IMG/VR virus record: IMGVR_UViG_3300047496_000068
Span: 1-47,027 of that record
Length of the DNA: 47,027 nucleotides
Strand: one strand, 5' to 3'
Source of the DNA: a virus
Position numbers and translations under genes: made by a program. Shown here one piece after another: positions 16,010 through 24,145 of this stretch; position 1 is the first letter of the stretch; the number at the start of each line of letters is the position of its first letter. Below the pieces are notes generated by a model, which was not told the DNA's origin, searched no databases, and saw only the letters and a program-made list of their open reading frames with translations.

Positions 16010-16332
16010 TGGACGAGCAGACGCGGACGCATTGTCGGGTGGATTTGCATAAGGTGCAAGACGGCTTGATGACGCCAGCCGTATTTATGCGGAAATGGAC
16101 GTCCGAGTTGAGCGAACTGCTGCTGTCCGAGGAAGTCGATGATTTGTCCGAGGAATTAAAAAATGCCGAAGATTACGCGACTAATGCCGAACAAGAGCGA
16201 GATGGCTTCCAATCGGCCTGCGAAACGGCGCTCCAAAAACTAGACGACATTGAAAGCGACGTCACAAAATCGGACGCTCTTGCGGCAATCAACGAGGCGG
16301 CCACCATTCTGGATAAGGCACTCAACAAGTGA
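16006..16332 (+). CDS. Acidic helical protein, unknown
   Basis: A 108-aa protein with an acidic, heptad-like central helix (SEEVDDLSEELKNAEDYATN). It overlaps both neighbours (ATGA upstream, GTGA with the clamp). Possibly a small clamp- or replication-associated accessory; function not known. Confidence 0.55.
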   Translation: MMDEQTRTHCRVDLHKVQDGLMTPAVFMRKWTSELSELLLSEEVDDLSEELKNAEDYATNAEQERDGFQSACETALQKLDDIESDVTKSDALAAINEAATILDKALNK

Positions 16333-17423
16333 AACTCACCATCGAACGCTCCCGCCTCCTGACGGCCATGTCCCGGCTGGCGAATATCATTCCCAAGCGC
16401 CACGGCGTCGCCGTCCTCTCGCACGTCCTGATCGACTGCGCCCCCGATGGCCGCGTGGTGTTTCGCGGGACCAATCTCGATATCGAAGCTACCGTGACCA
16501 CGCAGGCCGATGTCGAGACTGACGGCGCGTGCTGCGTCTTGGCGGATACGCTCTTGAACATCGCCAAAAACGCAGCAGAGGGCGCGGACATATCGCTCAC
16601 TCTGGGCGAGCGTCTGGCGGTGAAATCGGGACGATCTAGGTTCAACCTCGCCACGCTCCCCACGGCGGATTTCCCCGTCTTCGCTGCGATGGACGCTGCG
16701 GTGACATTCTCGCTGGCCCGCGGCGAGCTAGACGCGTTGATAGGGCGCGTGGCCTATGCTCAGCCGCGTGACGCCGCCAAGCAATTTATCTGCGGCGTGC
16801 GCCTGTTCGCGGAGGGCGATATTCTCGGCGCCGTGGCGACGGACGGGATACAGCTCGCTGTCGCCGAACGGGAGCATGAGGGCGATGAGTTCGCCGTCAC
16901 GATCCCAACGCCGATGGCCGCGGAAATGGTGCGCCTGCTGTCGGCCGGGGAGATCGCCCACGTCTCCGTCAACGAATCGAAAATCAGGCTGGAGGTCGGC
17001 GACGCGGCTATCACTGGGCGGCTACTCAGTCTGGGATATGCGAACTACAAGCCCGTAATCCCGGCCAATAACACCCGCGTCGTGACGGTCGGGCGCGAGG
17101 CGTTTCAGTCGTCAATCCGCCGCGCGATGGTGGCGATCGACAGCGACGACAAGGCGCGATCCGTCAAGCTGACCATCGAAAACGGAACCGCGATGATCAC
17201 GTCCCGCAGCATGGATTCCGACGCCGCCGACGAGACTGAGGTTCAGTACGACGGCGAGCCGATCAGCATGGGCGTCAACCCGTCGCGCATTCTGGACGCG
17301 CTCGCAGCGATTGGCTCCGAAACGGTGGAGATGGCGTTCGGAGAGAGCAACACCACGCCGCTGATTATGCGCGAGCCGGGGGATGCGCAGTTTATGGTGG
17401 TTAGTGCGGGGATGCGGGCGTGA
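16329..17423 (+). CDS. dnaN: DNA polymerase III sliding clamp, phage-encoded
   Basis: A 364-aa beta clamp, about the usual length (366 aa in Escherichia coli). It begins MKLTIERSRLLTAMSRLANI, the recognisable first clamp domain with conserved hydrophobic strands, and continues through the expected three domains (residues about 1-120, 121-245, 246-364). It starts at a GTG overlapping the previous gene. The window contains no DNA polymerase, so it likely serves host Pol III or a phage recombination or repair enzyme. Presence in a phage is unusual but known. Confidence 0.9.
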   Translation: MKLTIERSRLLTAMSRLANIIPKRHGVAVLSHVLIDCAPDGRVVFRGTNLDIEATVTTQADVETDGACCVLADTLLNIAKNAAEGADISLTLGERLAVKSGRSRFNLATLPTADFPVFAAMDAAVTFSLARGELDALIGRVAYAQPRDAAKQFICGVRLFAEGDILGAVATDGIQLAVAEREHEGDEFAVTIPTPMAAEMVRLLSAGEIAHVSVNESKIRLEVGDAAITGRLLSLGYANYKPVIPANNTRVVTVGREAFQSSIRRAMVAIDSDDKARSVKLTIENGTAMITSRSMDSDAADETEVQYDGEPISMGVNPSRILDALAAIGSETVEMAFGESNTTPLIMREPGDAQFMVVSAGMRA

Positions 17424-18808
17424 TGGACGCCTACGCAGAGTTTCTCGCCCGCAAGGCCATCACGGACCCGTCAACAGGGCTGGCGTCGTTTCCGCCGCTC
17501 CCTGAGCAGATGTTCCCGTTCCAGCGCGACATCACCGCCTGGGCGCTGCGCAGGGGTCGCGCGGCCCTATTTGAAGGCACTGGCCTCGGCAAGTCGTTCC
17601 AAGAGCTGGCGTGGGCCGATGCGGTATGCCGCGAGACGGGGCGCGATATCCTGCATCTGGCGCCGCTCGCCGTCACCGGCCAGATGGTGCGCGAGGCAGA
17701 CAAGTTCGGAATCGCCGCGCGCCAAGTCCGGTCTCAAGCGGACGTGCTGACGGGGACGAACATCACCAACTATCAGAAGCTTGAGCATTTTGACCTATCG
17801 AGGTTCGGGGGCGTCATTCTGGACGAGTCGAGCATCCTGAAAAACGAGAGCGGTCACTATCGAACGGCGCTAATCGAGGCGTGTCAGCAAATCCCGTTCC
17901 GCCTCGCCGCAACCGCTACGCCAGCGCCCAACGATTTTATGGAGCTGGGCAACCACGCCGAGTTTCTAGGGGTCATGTCCTACACCGACATGCTTGCGAC
18001 GTTTTTCACGCACGATGGCGGGGAGACGCAGAAGTGGCGGCTGAAGGGCCACGCCGAGAACGACTTCTGGAAATGGATGGCGTCATGGGCGGTGATGATC
18101 CGCAAGCCGTCCGACCTCGGATATTCGGACGAGGGCTACGACCTGCCGCCGCTGCATCTACATCAGCATACGGTGGGCGTAGATATCGAAGCGGCGAACG
18201 AAGCCGGGTTCCTGTTCGCCATGCCGGCGCAAACGTTGGCAGAGCGTCAGGCGGCGCGGAGGGATACGGTTGAAGCGAGGGTGCGCAAGGCCGTCGAGAT
18301 CAGCCCCACAGATCGGTCCGTCGTTCACTGGTGCAATCTGAACGTCGAGAGCGAGATGCTGACCAAGCTCATTCCCGGCGCCGTCGAGACGAAGGGATCT
18401 GATAGCGACGAGGAAAAAGAGCGCAAGTTGCTCGGCTTCTCGGATGGATCAATTCGCGTGCTAGTGACTAAGCCCAAGGTGGCCGGGTTCGGCATGAATT
18501 GGCAGCACTGCCACGATACATCGTTCGTCGGCCTAAACGATAGCTGGGAGCAATACTATCAGTCCGTCCGCCGCTTCTGGCGCTTCGGTCAAACCCAGCC
18601 CGTACACGCGCACCTTATCGCTGCCGAGACGGAAGGAAATGTCGTCCAGAACCTTCGCCGCAAGGAGGCGGACGCCGACCGCATGGCCGCTGCAATGGTG
18701 AGGCACATGCAAGACCTCTCGTCCCAGGCGGTGCGCGGACAGGTGCGCGACATACCCGGTTATAACCCTCAAAAAAAGATGGAACTGCCCGCATGGCTCG
18801 CAGCGTGA
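17423..18808 (+). CDS. SNF2/DEAD-like helicase
   Basis: A 461-aa SF2 helicase. Walker A is GTGLGKS at residues 52-58, motif II DESS at 134-137, motif III ATATP at 163-167 and motif VI QSVRRFWRFGQ at 380-390. The start is taken at the ATG overlapping the clamp's stop; a GTG three bases upstream is equally possible. It probably remodels DNA or protein-DNA complexes during phage replication. It lies directly next to a methyltransferase, with overlapping ends. Confidence 0.85.
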   Translation: MDAYAEFLARKAITDPSTGLASFPPLPEQMFPFQRDITAWALRRGRAALFEGTGLGKSFQELAWADAVCRETGRDILHLAPLAVTGQMVREADKFGIAARQVRSQADVLTGTNITNYQKLEHFDLSRFGGVILDESSILKNESGHYRTALIEACQQIPFRLAATATPAPNDFMELGNHAEFLGVMSYTDMLATFFTHDGGETQKWRLKGHAENDFWKWMASWAVMIRKPSDLGYSDEGYDLPPLHLHQHTVGVDIEAANEAGFLFAMPAQTLAERQAARRDTVEARVRKAVEISPTDRSVVHWCNLNVESEMLTKLIPGAVETKGSDSDEEKERKLLGFSDGSIRVLVTKPKVAGFGMNWQHCHDTSFVGLNDSWEQYYQSVRRFWRFGQTQPVHAHLIAAETEGNVVQNLRRKEADADRMAAAMVRHMQDLSSQAVRGQVRDIPGYNPQKKMELPAWLAA

Positions 18809-19791
18809 TCAACGTCCTCGCCGTCAATCAAAAGCTCACCGACAAGTACGCCATCTACGAAGGCGATAGCTGCGAGATTTTGCGCGGTATTCCGGGAGAT
18901 ACAATGCATTATAGTATCCACTCTCCCCCATTTTCTGGGCTTTACCGGTTCAGCAATTACCCGCAAGATGTTTCAAATTCAGACGGAACTGATTTTGATG
19001 CTCATTACAGCTTCATTATTCAAGAGTTATTTCGCATAACGCGGCCAGGCCGTTTAGCGAGCGTCCACGTCATGCAGCTCCCACGCAACAAGGGGCGAGA
19101 CGGTTTTATCGGGATGCGTGATTTTCGCGGCGAGGTTATCCGAAACTGGGAGGATGCAGGATGGCTCTTGCACTCCGAAGTCTGCATCTGGAAAGACCCC
19201 GTCGTTGCGCAGCAACGCACCAAATCGCTGCGGCTGCTTCACAAGCAAATCGTGAAGGACTCGGCCATGTCGGGCCAGGGCTTGGCGGATTACGTGGTGA
19301 CGTTCAGGAAGCCCGGCGATAATGATTTGCCGATCGCCGGCGAGCTTGACCAGTGGGTGGGTGACGAAAGCCTCGATATTTCCGAGGAAGCCTATCAGCG
19401 CCAGCTTAAGGGCGCGTCCGAATATGCGTGGTCCTATGAGAAGTGGAAATCCATCCTGATTTGGCAGCGCTACGCCTCGCCCGTCTGGTCGGACATTCGC
19501 CAAGGTCGCACGCTGCAATATCGTGGAGGTCGCGATCCTTCCGACGAAGTGCATATTTCGCCCCTCCAGCTCGACGTGATTGAGCGGTGTATCCAGCTTT
19601 GGAGCATTCCCGGCGAGACGGTCATCACGCCGTTCCTCGGCATTGGGAGCGAGGTTTTCGCAGCGGTGGAGATGGGGCGGTTTGGGCTGGGGATCGAACT
19701 CAAGCCCTCCTATTACCGTCAAGCCGTCAAAAACATCGCCAAAGCCGGAACCACGCAAGCCGCCCAAGTGCTGGATTTCGAGGCGGCGTAA
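18793..19791 (+). CDS. DNA methyltransferase (SPPF type)
   Basis: A 332-aa S-adenosylmethionine-dependent DNA methyltransferase. The catalytic motif IV is SPPF at residues 44-47, and the AdoMet-binding motif comes at the C-terminus (TPFLGIGSE at about 279-287): the beta-class order. SPP-type motifs are frequent in N4-cytosine enzymes but also occur in N6-adenine ones, so the base is uncertain. It overlaps the upstream helicase by 16 bp and directly precedes another helicase and a GcrA homologue. Confidence 0.85.
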   Translation: MARSVINVLAVNQKLTDKYAIYEGDSCEILRGIPGDTMHYSIHSPPFSGLYRFSNYPQDVSNSDGTDFDAHYSFIIQELFRITRPGRLASVHVMQLPRNKGRDGFIGMRDFRGEVIRNWEDAGWLLHSEVCIWKDPVVAQQRTKSLRLLHKQIVKDSAMSGQGLADYVVTFRKPGDNDLPIAGELDQWVGDESLDISEEAYQRQLKGASEYAWSYEKWKSILIWQRYASPVWSDIRQGRTLQYRGGRDPSDEVHISPLQLDVIERCIQLWSIPGETVITPFLGIGSEVFAAVEMGRFGLGIELKPSYYRQAVKNIAKAGTTQAAQVLDFEAA

Positions 19792-21182
19792 TGGTCGCGC
19801 TGCGGTCCGACCAGACGGCAGTGGTGGCGGATTTAGTCGCCGCCATGCGCGAGCATCAGTCCGTTTTGGTGCGCGCTCCATGCGGATGGGGTAAAACGGT
19901 TTTGGCCTCGCACATGGCGCTGGGAGCCTCTCGCAAACGTCGCAAGGTCATTTTCGCCGTTCACCGAAAAGAACTTCTCCGCCAGACCGCCAAGACGTTC
20001 GACCGCTTCGGCATCCGTTACGGCTATTTGGCTGGCGGATACGGGATGGACCCGTTCTGTGACGTCCATATCGCCACGGCACAGACGTTGGCGAACCGCC
20101 GCCGCCATTTGAAGTGCGACCTTTTCGTGCCGGACGAGGCCCATCTTTGGGGCTCGGGTGTTCGGCTAGAAATCATAAAAGAGGCGCGTGGGCACGGGGC
20201 CAAAATCGTTCCGCTCACAGCGACGCCCAAGCGCAGCGATGGCGTCGGCCTGAAATGCATAGCCGACACGATGGTTCAGGGGCCGGCTGAGGCGTGGCTA
20301 ATTGAGCAGGGCTTTCTAGCCAGGTATCGTGCATTCGCTCCCGATCAGCCTGACTTTTCCGGCCTGCACACGCGCAATTATGAATACGTGCAAGAGGAAC
20401 TAGAGGATCGCTTCAGCAAGCCCACGGTGACAGGAAATCGCGTCTTGGCTTATCGAAAATACGCCGATGGGAAGCGTCTGATCGGCTATTGTTACAGCCG
20501 AAAAAACGGCGAAGACACGGCTCGTGCATTCCGAGACGATGGAATATGGTCAAAATTCATAGACGGAGAAACACCAGACCATATCCGCCGCGAAGTGATT
20601 TCCGAATTTGCCGACAATGGCGGCGCGCTTATTAATTGTCAGCTTTTTGGTGAGGGTTTTGATCTTAGCGCGCAGATTGGTCGCACCGTTCCAATCCAGG
20701 CAGTGGGCTTATGGTGTCCGACGCAATCTGAGAGCAAGGCGATTCAGCAACAAATGCGGCCAATGCGGCCACAGCCCGATCCAGCAATTCTGCTAGATCA
20801 CGTCAATATGTTTCGCGACCACGGGTTCCCTGATGACGAACGAGAATATACTCTAGAAGACGCAGTAAAAAAGCCGAAGTCAGAGGGCGGTGAGGCATCC
20901 ATCCCTATGACGCAGTGCGCGAAGTGCTTTTATAGCGCTAGGGGTGCATTCACCGTCTGCCCGTCATGCAAGGCTGAGCGCGAGGTGAAATTCCGAAAGG
21001 TTGCGGAAACTGAGGGCGAGATTGTCGAGATTGATCGCGAGGCTGCGCGGCGAGCCAGACGGGCTGAACAGGGCGCCGCCCGCACCCTCGCCGACTTGGT
21101 AGCGCTAGGCCGATCCAAGGGGTATCGCGCCCCAGAGCAGTGGGCGCGGCACGTCTTAAAAGCTAGAGGGGTGATGGCATGA
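19791..21182 (+). CDS. DEAH-type SF2 helicase with zinc finger
   Basis: A 463-aa helicase starting at the ATG that overlaps the methyltransferase stop (TAATG). Motifs: Walker A APCGWGKT at residues 29-36, DEAH at 115-118, TATP at 143-146 and a late QQQMRPMRP (about 319-328). A C-terminal zinc finger is formed by CAKC (376-379) and CPSC (390-393). It resembles phage UvsW / RecG-like or nuclease-associated helicases. A longer frame starting inside the methyltransferase is a shadow. Confidence 0.85.
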   Translation: MVALRSDQTAVVADLVAAMREHQSVLVRAPCGWGKTVLASHMALGASRKRRKVIFAVHRKELLRQTAKTFDRFGIRYGYLAGGYGMDPFCDVHIATAQTLANRRRHLKCDLFVPDEAHLWGSGVRLEIIKEARGHGAKIVPLTATPKRSDGVGLKCIADTMVQGPAEAWLIEQGFLARYRAFAPDQPDFSGLHTRNYEYVQEELEDRFSKPTVTGNRVLAYRKYADGKRLIGYCYSRKNGEDTARAFRDDGIWSKFIDGETPDHIRREVISEFADNGGALINCQLFGEGFDLSAQIGRTVPIQAVGLWCPTQSESKAIQQQMRPMRPQPDPAILLDHVNMFRDHGFPDDEREYTLEDAVKKPKSEGGEASIPMTQCAKCFYSARGAFTVCPSCKAEREVKFRKVAETEGEIVEIDREAARRARRAEQGAARTLADLVALGRSKGYRAPEQWARHVLKARGVMA

Positions 21183-21622
21183 GTTTCTGGACCGAAGACC
21201 GCGAACGCAAACTAGTGCTCCTGGTGGCGGATGGATTTTCCGCAAGCCAGATCGCTGAAAAGATAGGCGCGAAAACCCGCATCGTCGTGATTGGAAAGGC
21301 GTCGAGAATGGGGCTTCAGTTGAAGGGCGCCTATACGCCGCCGAAATCCACCCGGCCGCCGCGTCTTATAAAAATGCCCAAACCCCGAAAAAAGGAAACC
21401 ACACACGCCCCAGTTAACCCCCTTCCGACCACCCTCACCGAACGCGGACGTGGTTGCGCGTTCCCCATATCGGGCGCTGGCGCCGACACGCTGTTCTGCG
21501 CCGGCCACACCGATGGCAAGCGGTACTGCGCCAAGCACCGCGCCGTGATGTATGAGCCGCCGAAACCGGCCAGTGTGCAGCGGCGGTCGGAGGAAGCGAG
21601 TTTGTGGGCAGCGGGGCGGTGA
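21179..21622 (+). CDS. gcrA: GcrA-family cell cycle regulator homologue
   Basis: A 147-aa protein of the GcrA family, which in Caulobacter controls transcription from promoters methylated at GANTC. The N-terminal region FSASQIAEKIGAKTRIVVIGKA (about 19-40) matches the family's helix-turn-helix, and a C-terminal block GCAFPISGAGAD...FCAGH contains the conserved Cys/His residues. The middle is an unusual basic Pro/Lys/Thr linker. It is ATGA-coupled to a helicase and lies close to a methyltransferase. I infer it helps the phage use or subvert host promoters. Confidence 0.85.
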   Translation: MSFWTEDRERKLVLLVADGFSASQIAEKIGAKTRIVVIGKASRMGLQLKGAYTPPKSTRPPRLIKMPKPRKKETTHAPVNPLPTTLTERGRGCAFPISGAGADTLFCAGHTDGKRYCAKHRAVMYEPPKPASVQRRSEEASLWAAGR

Positions 21623-21825
21623 ATTACGCCAAGCCCACTCAGCGCGGCGAATACGCCCCAGCTCATGCCGACGAACTTTACATAGAAGTGTATTTTCGCG
21701 GGCCCTTGGCCTCCTCAATTCTCCGCAACGCGAAGGGATTGGACCGACGCCCAATAGATTTGGTGGCGGACGTTATAGAAGCTGTCTTTCTTGGCGATCT
21801 CGTGAAGGCGGTGCTTGAAGAATGA
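21619..21825 (+). CDS. Small protein, unknown
   Basis: A 68-aa protein starting at the GTG that overlaps the GcrA stop (GTGA), MNYAKPTQRGEYAPAHADEL in frame. Acidic at the C-terminus (VADVIEAVFLGDLVKAVLEE). Coupled to both neighbours; no motif. Confidence 0.55.
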   Translation: MNYAKPTQRGEYAPAHADELYIEVYFRGPLASSILRNAKGLDRRPIDLVADVIEAVFLGDLVKAVLEE

Positions 21826-22193
21826 CGTCAGAGGGCCAGTTACAGCGCGAAATCATCCTAGCCGCCAGCGCCGCCGGCCATCGCCTGTTCAGGGTAAACA
21901 CCGCGATGGCCTGGGTCGGCGAAGTCATCCGCCGAGGCGGTGACACGCTCACGCTGAAAAACCCCCGCCCGTTGCGCGCCGGACTTGTGGTCGGGGGATC
22001 TGATACGGTGGGGTGGACGCGGACTGGCCGATTTGCGGCGATCGAGGTTAAGGTGCGGCCGAGACGGGCGACGGCAGAACAACTCGCCTTCATCCACGCC
22101 GTTCAGCAGGCCGGGGGACGCGCGTGCGTGGCTTACTCGGTGGCGGAGGCTCTGGACTGCCTTAACGCGCCAGATGTTCCAGTAGCGCCCTAA
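21822..22193 (+). CDS. VRR-NUC domain nuclease
   Basis: A 123-aa single-domain nuclease of the VRR-NUC family. The ExK catalytic signature appears in AIEVKVRPRRATAEQ (about residues 75-89) followed by a QLAFIHAVQQAGG helix, as in other phage members. Such nucleases are often next to phage helicases and act on branched or replicating DNA. Last gene of the rightward operon; convergent with the minus-strand operon, overlapping by about 30 bp. Confidence 0.85.
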   Translation: MTSEGQLQREIILAASAAGHRLFRVNTAMAWVGEVIRRGGDTLTLKNPRPLRAGLVVGGSDTVGWTRTGRFAAIEVKVRPRRATAEQLAFIHAVQQAGGRACVAYSVAEALDCLNAPDVPVAP

Positions 22194-22350
22194 CCGGGCC
22201 GGGGATCGCCACCTCTCCGCGCCGGTAGCGCCTTGCCGTTCGAACATCGACGCGAAGAATGGCAGAAGCCTGCCGGTCAAATTCCTTTGACGGCAGGCCC
22301 TGCTGTATTCCAGCCGCGTAAAGGGCCGCCGCGTATTCGTCAGTCGTCAT
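22162..22350 (-). CDS. Small HTH-like protein
   Basis: A 62-aa protein with a helix-turn-helix-like core, QASAILRVDVRTARRYRRGE (about residues 27-46). It starts directly upstream of its neighbour's stop. Probably a small DNA-binding regulator for the leftward operon. Confidence 0.6.
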   Translation of the reverse strand: MTTDEYAAALYAAGIQQGLPSKEFDRQASAILRVDVRTARRYRRGEVAIPGPVRALLEHLAR

Positions 22351-23943
22351 TTAATCCCAACGATCAATACGGTAATCGGCCACTCCAATAGCGCTCGTTA
22401 CGCGCAGGGTATATCCCGCCGCGCTCTTGCCAAGATGGAGGCCCGACGCCGCAGGACCGCCAGCATCGCCGAGTTTAGCGGCTTTTGAGTACGCCTCAAT
22501 CACCGAACGGGCGCCGTGAAGATCAGCCTTCAGGGTTTCGGGGAATAAACACGCGCTTTCATTGCGGGAATCCTGAGCACCCTCCAGCACAAGGATGACG
22601 CCCTCGTGCAAATAAGTCGGGGCATCAGTTCCCCACGACGAAGGTGAAAGAGAAATAGCCTCGACCTTACACCACCCCGCACGCAAACCCCATTGAGCGG
22701 CCGAAGACCCGCCATGATACACGTACCACGCAACCGGATTATCCCATTTCAAGATGAGCGGCGCATCGGCGTTAACGGCGGTCGTCATGGCGATGAAATT
22801 GCCATGGCCGGGAACCATGACTTGGATAGAGGTCGCGCCGGGCAAAGCCATCCGACAGAACTTCTCCCACGTCATAGTGGTGGGCGGAATAGATAGAGCG
22901 GACGCGGGCGTGTCGTCTTTTGCCTTCAGGTGGCCGAACACGCCGCCGGTTCCGCTTTTTGCTGCAACCGGCTTCGGGCGCCATATCGCCTCGATCTCAT
23001 CCAGGCGAGCCCAGCGACGTTCCAAAGACGGCGCGATACCAAGCTTCTCGACCAGCTTTTCGGCCGCTGCAATAGCGCCAGCCGCCGGGGCAGCTTGCGG
23101 ACGCTGGTATTGTAGCGGGTGCAGCTTGGCGTCGAAGCGAGCCTTCACATCTGCGAACGGGAGACCAGCGGAAATGTCCTCCAGAAGCGAACCGACGACA
23201 GACGCGCGGGGATGGCAATAGCCCTCCGGTGCGGTGGCGATGGCAGACCACAAAATGTTATCGCGAACGCGCGAATCCTTCGCGGCGGCGCGATCTTCAT
23301 GCAGTTTCATGAGCCAGCGAACCGGTCCGATGAAGCGTTCACTGCGCACCAGCTTTTCGCCTTCAAGGAGGCGAAGCGCTTGGGTCAATAGATCCGGGGT
23401 GAAGTCGGCCAGCGCCGAGGCTACCGTGCGGAAATCCTCGCGCTTGGACGCCATCGCCTGACCGGCCGTGAGGGCGCGCTCAACGAACACAGAAGCGCGT
23501 TCGGGCGTGGCGGAAAAGTGCGTCCATGCCCCGGTTTTTGGCATGCCGTAGCGCTTTTCCGCCGAATAGAACGGACCGGTGATGCGCGAGCGCTCGACCT
23601 CTTTGCGCATGGCGGTCACTGCCGGCGCATAAAAAGCGGGAGGCAAGCACGACCACATGGCGGAGCGAGCGCGACCGTTTTCGTCGATGGTCACCAAGCC
23701 ACCAAAGCCTTCGACAAACCGGCGACACGCCGTGCAGGTGTGAACGTTCTGCTCGCCGGGTAGCAGGCCCAGATAGATTTCATAGAGGCCAGCCGCGTTC
23801 GTGGTGAACAGCGGACCATCGACCGCATCGAAGGATTGGGTAACCGAGGCCAGAAGCGCGGCGTAATCAGTTTCGTGGTCGTGTTCTGCGCCAATAGAGG
23901 CGGCAACCTTGCTGCGGCGGGGGTGGTTGATCATGGTTCGCAT
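22351..23943 (-). CDS. Large conserved phage protein, unknown
   Basis: A 530-aa protein without a recognised domain. The first quarter has a HTCTACRRFVEGFGG segment (about residues 68-82) with a CxxC that may bind metal, next to GLVTIDENGR. The middle (about 250-300) is Ala-rich, and the C-terminal region (370-530) is dense with conserved-looking Trp/Gly/Tyr motifs, ending IGVADYRIDRWD. The ATG at 23943 has an AGGGG ribosome site. It is followed in the same transcript by two tRNA genes upstream of it (24061-24137 and 23982-24059). Similar proteins occur in other tailed phages; role unknown. Confidence 0.65.
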   Translation of the reverse strand: MRTMINHPRRSKVAASIGAEHDHETDYAALLASVTQSFDAVDGPLFTTNAAGLYEIYLGLLPGEQNVHTCTACRRFVEGFGGLVTIDENGRARSAMWSCLPPAFYAPAVTAMRKEVERSRITGPFYSAEKRYGMPKTGAWTHFSATPERASVFVERALTAGQAMASKREDFRTVASALADFTPDLLTQALRLLEGEKLVRSERFIGPVRWLMKLHEDRAAAKDSRVRDNILWSAIATAPEGYCHPRASVVGSLLEDISAGLPFADVKARFDAKLHPLQYQRPQAAPAAGAIAAAEKLVEKLGIAPSLERRWARLDEIEAIWRPKPVAAKSGTGGVFGHLKAKDDTPASALSIPPTTMTWEKFCRMALPGATSIQVMVPGHGNFIAMTTAVNADAPLILKWDNPVAWYVYHGGSSAAQWGLRAGWCKVEAISLSPSSWGTDAPTYLHEGVILVLEGAQDSRNESACLFPETLKADLHGARSVIEAYSKAAKLGDAGGPAASGLHLGKSAAGYTLRVTSAIGVADYRIDRWD

Positions 23944-23981
23944 CCATGCCCCTGAAAAGCCCCGAGGCGCAGGCAGAAAAT

Positions 23982-24059
23982 TGGCGCCGCTCGCAAGGAT
24001 TTGAACCTGCGACCCACGGTTTACAAAACCGTTGCTCTACCAGACTGAGCTAGAGCGGC
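23982..24059 (-). tRNA. tRNA-Thr(UGU)
   Basis: Minus-strand tRNA with encoded CCA. The acceptor stem is GCCGCTC paired with GAGCGGC, D-stem GCTC/GAGC, anticodon stem ACGGT/ACCGT around a loop with TGT, and a TTCAAAT T-loop. The 3' side of the T-stem has one extra base (CCTTGC against GCAGG), so a bulge is needed. Reads ACA codons. Lies 1 bp after tRNA-Arg. Confidence 0.8.
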
Positions 24060-24060
24060 T

Positions 24061-24137
24061 TGGCGTCCCATCCAGGAATTGAACCTGGGACCTTCGGCTC
24101 CGCAAGCCGACGCTCTATCCATCTGAGCTAACAGGAC
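24061..24137 (-). tRNA. tRNA-Arg(GCG)
   Basis: Minus-strand tRNA, 77 nt with encoded CCA. Acceptor GTCCTGT/ATGGGAC (with G-U pairs), D-stem GCTC/GAGC, anticodon stem TCGGC/GCCGA around TTGCGGA, T-stem CCAGG/CCTGG and T-loop TTCAATT. The anticodon is GCG, reading CGC and CGU; most bacteria use ACG (inosine) there. Confidence 0.9.
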
Positions 24138-24145
24138 GGGACCAT

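Noticed and set aside
19054-19881. 275-codon minus-strand frame opposite the methyltransferase
   Set aside because: Overlaps a protein with intact catalytic and AdoMet motifs; no coupling or ribosome site.
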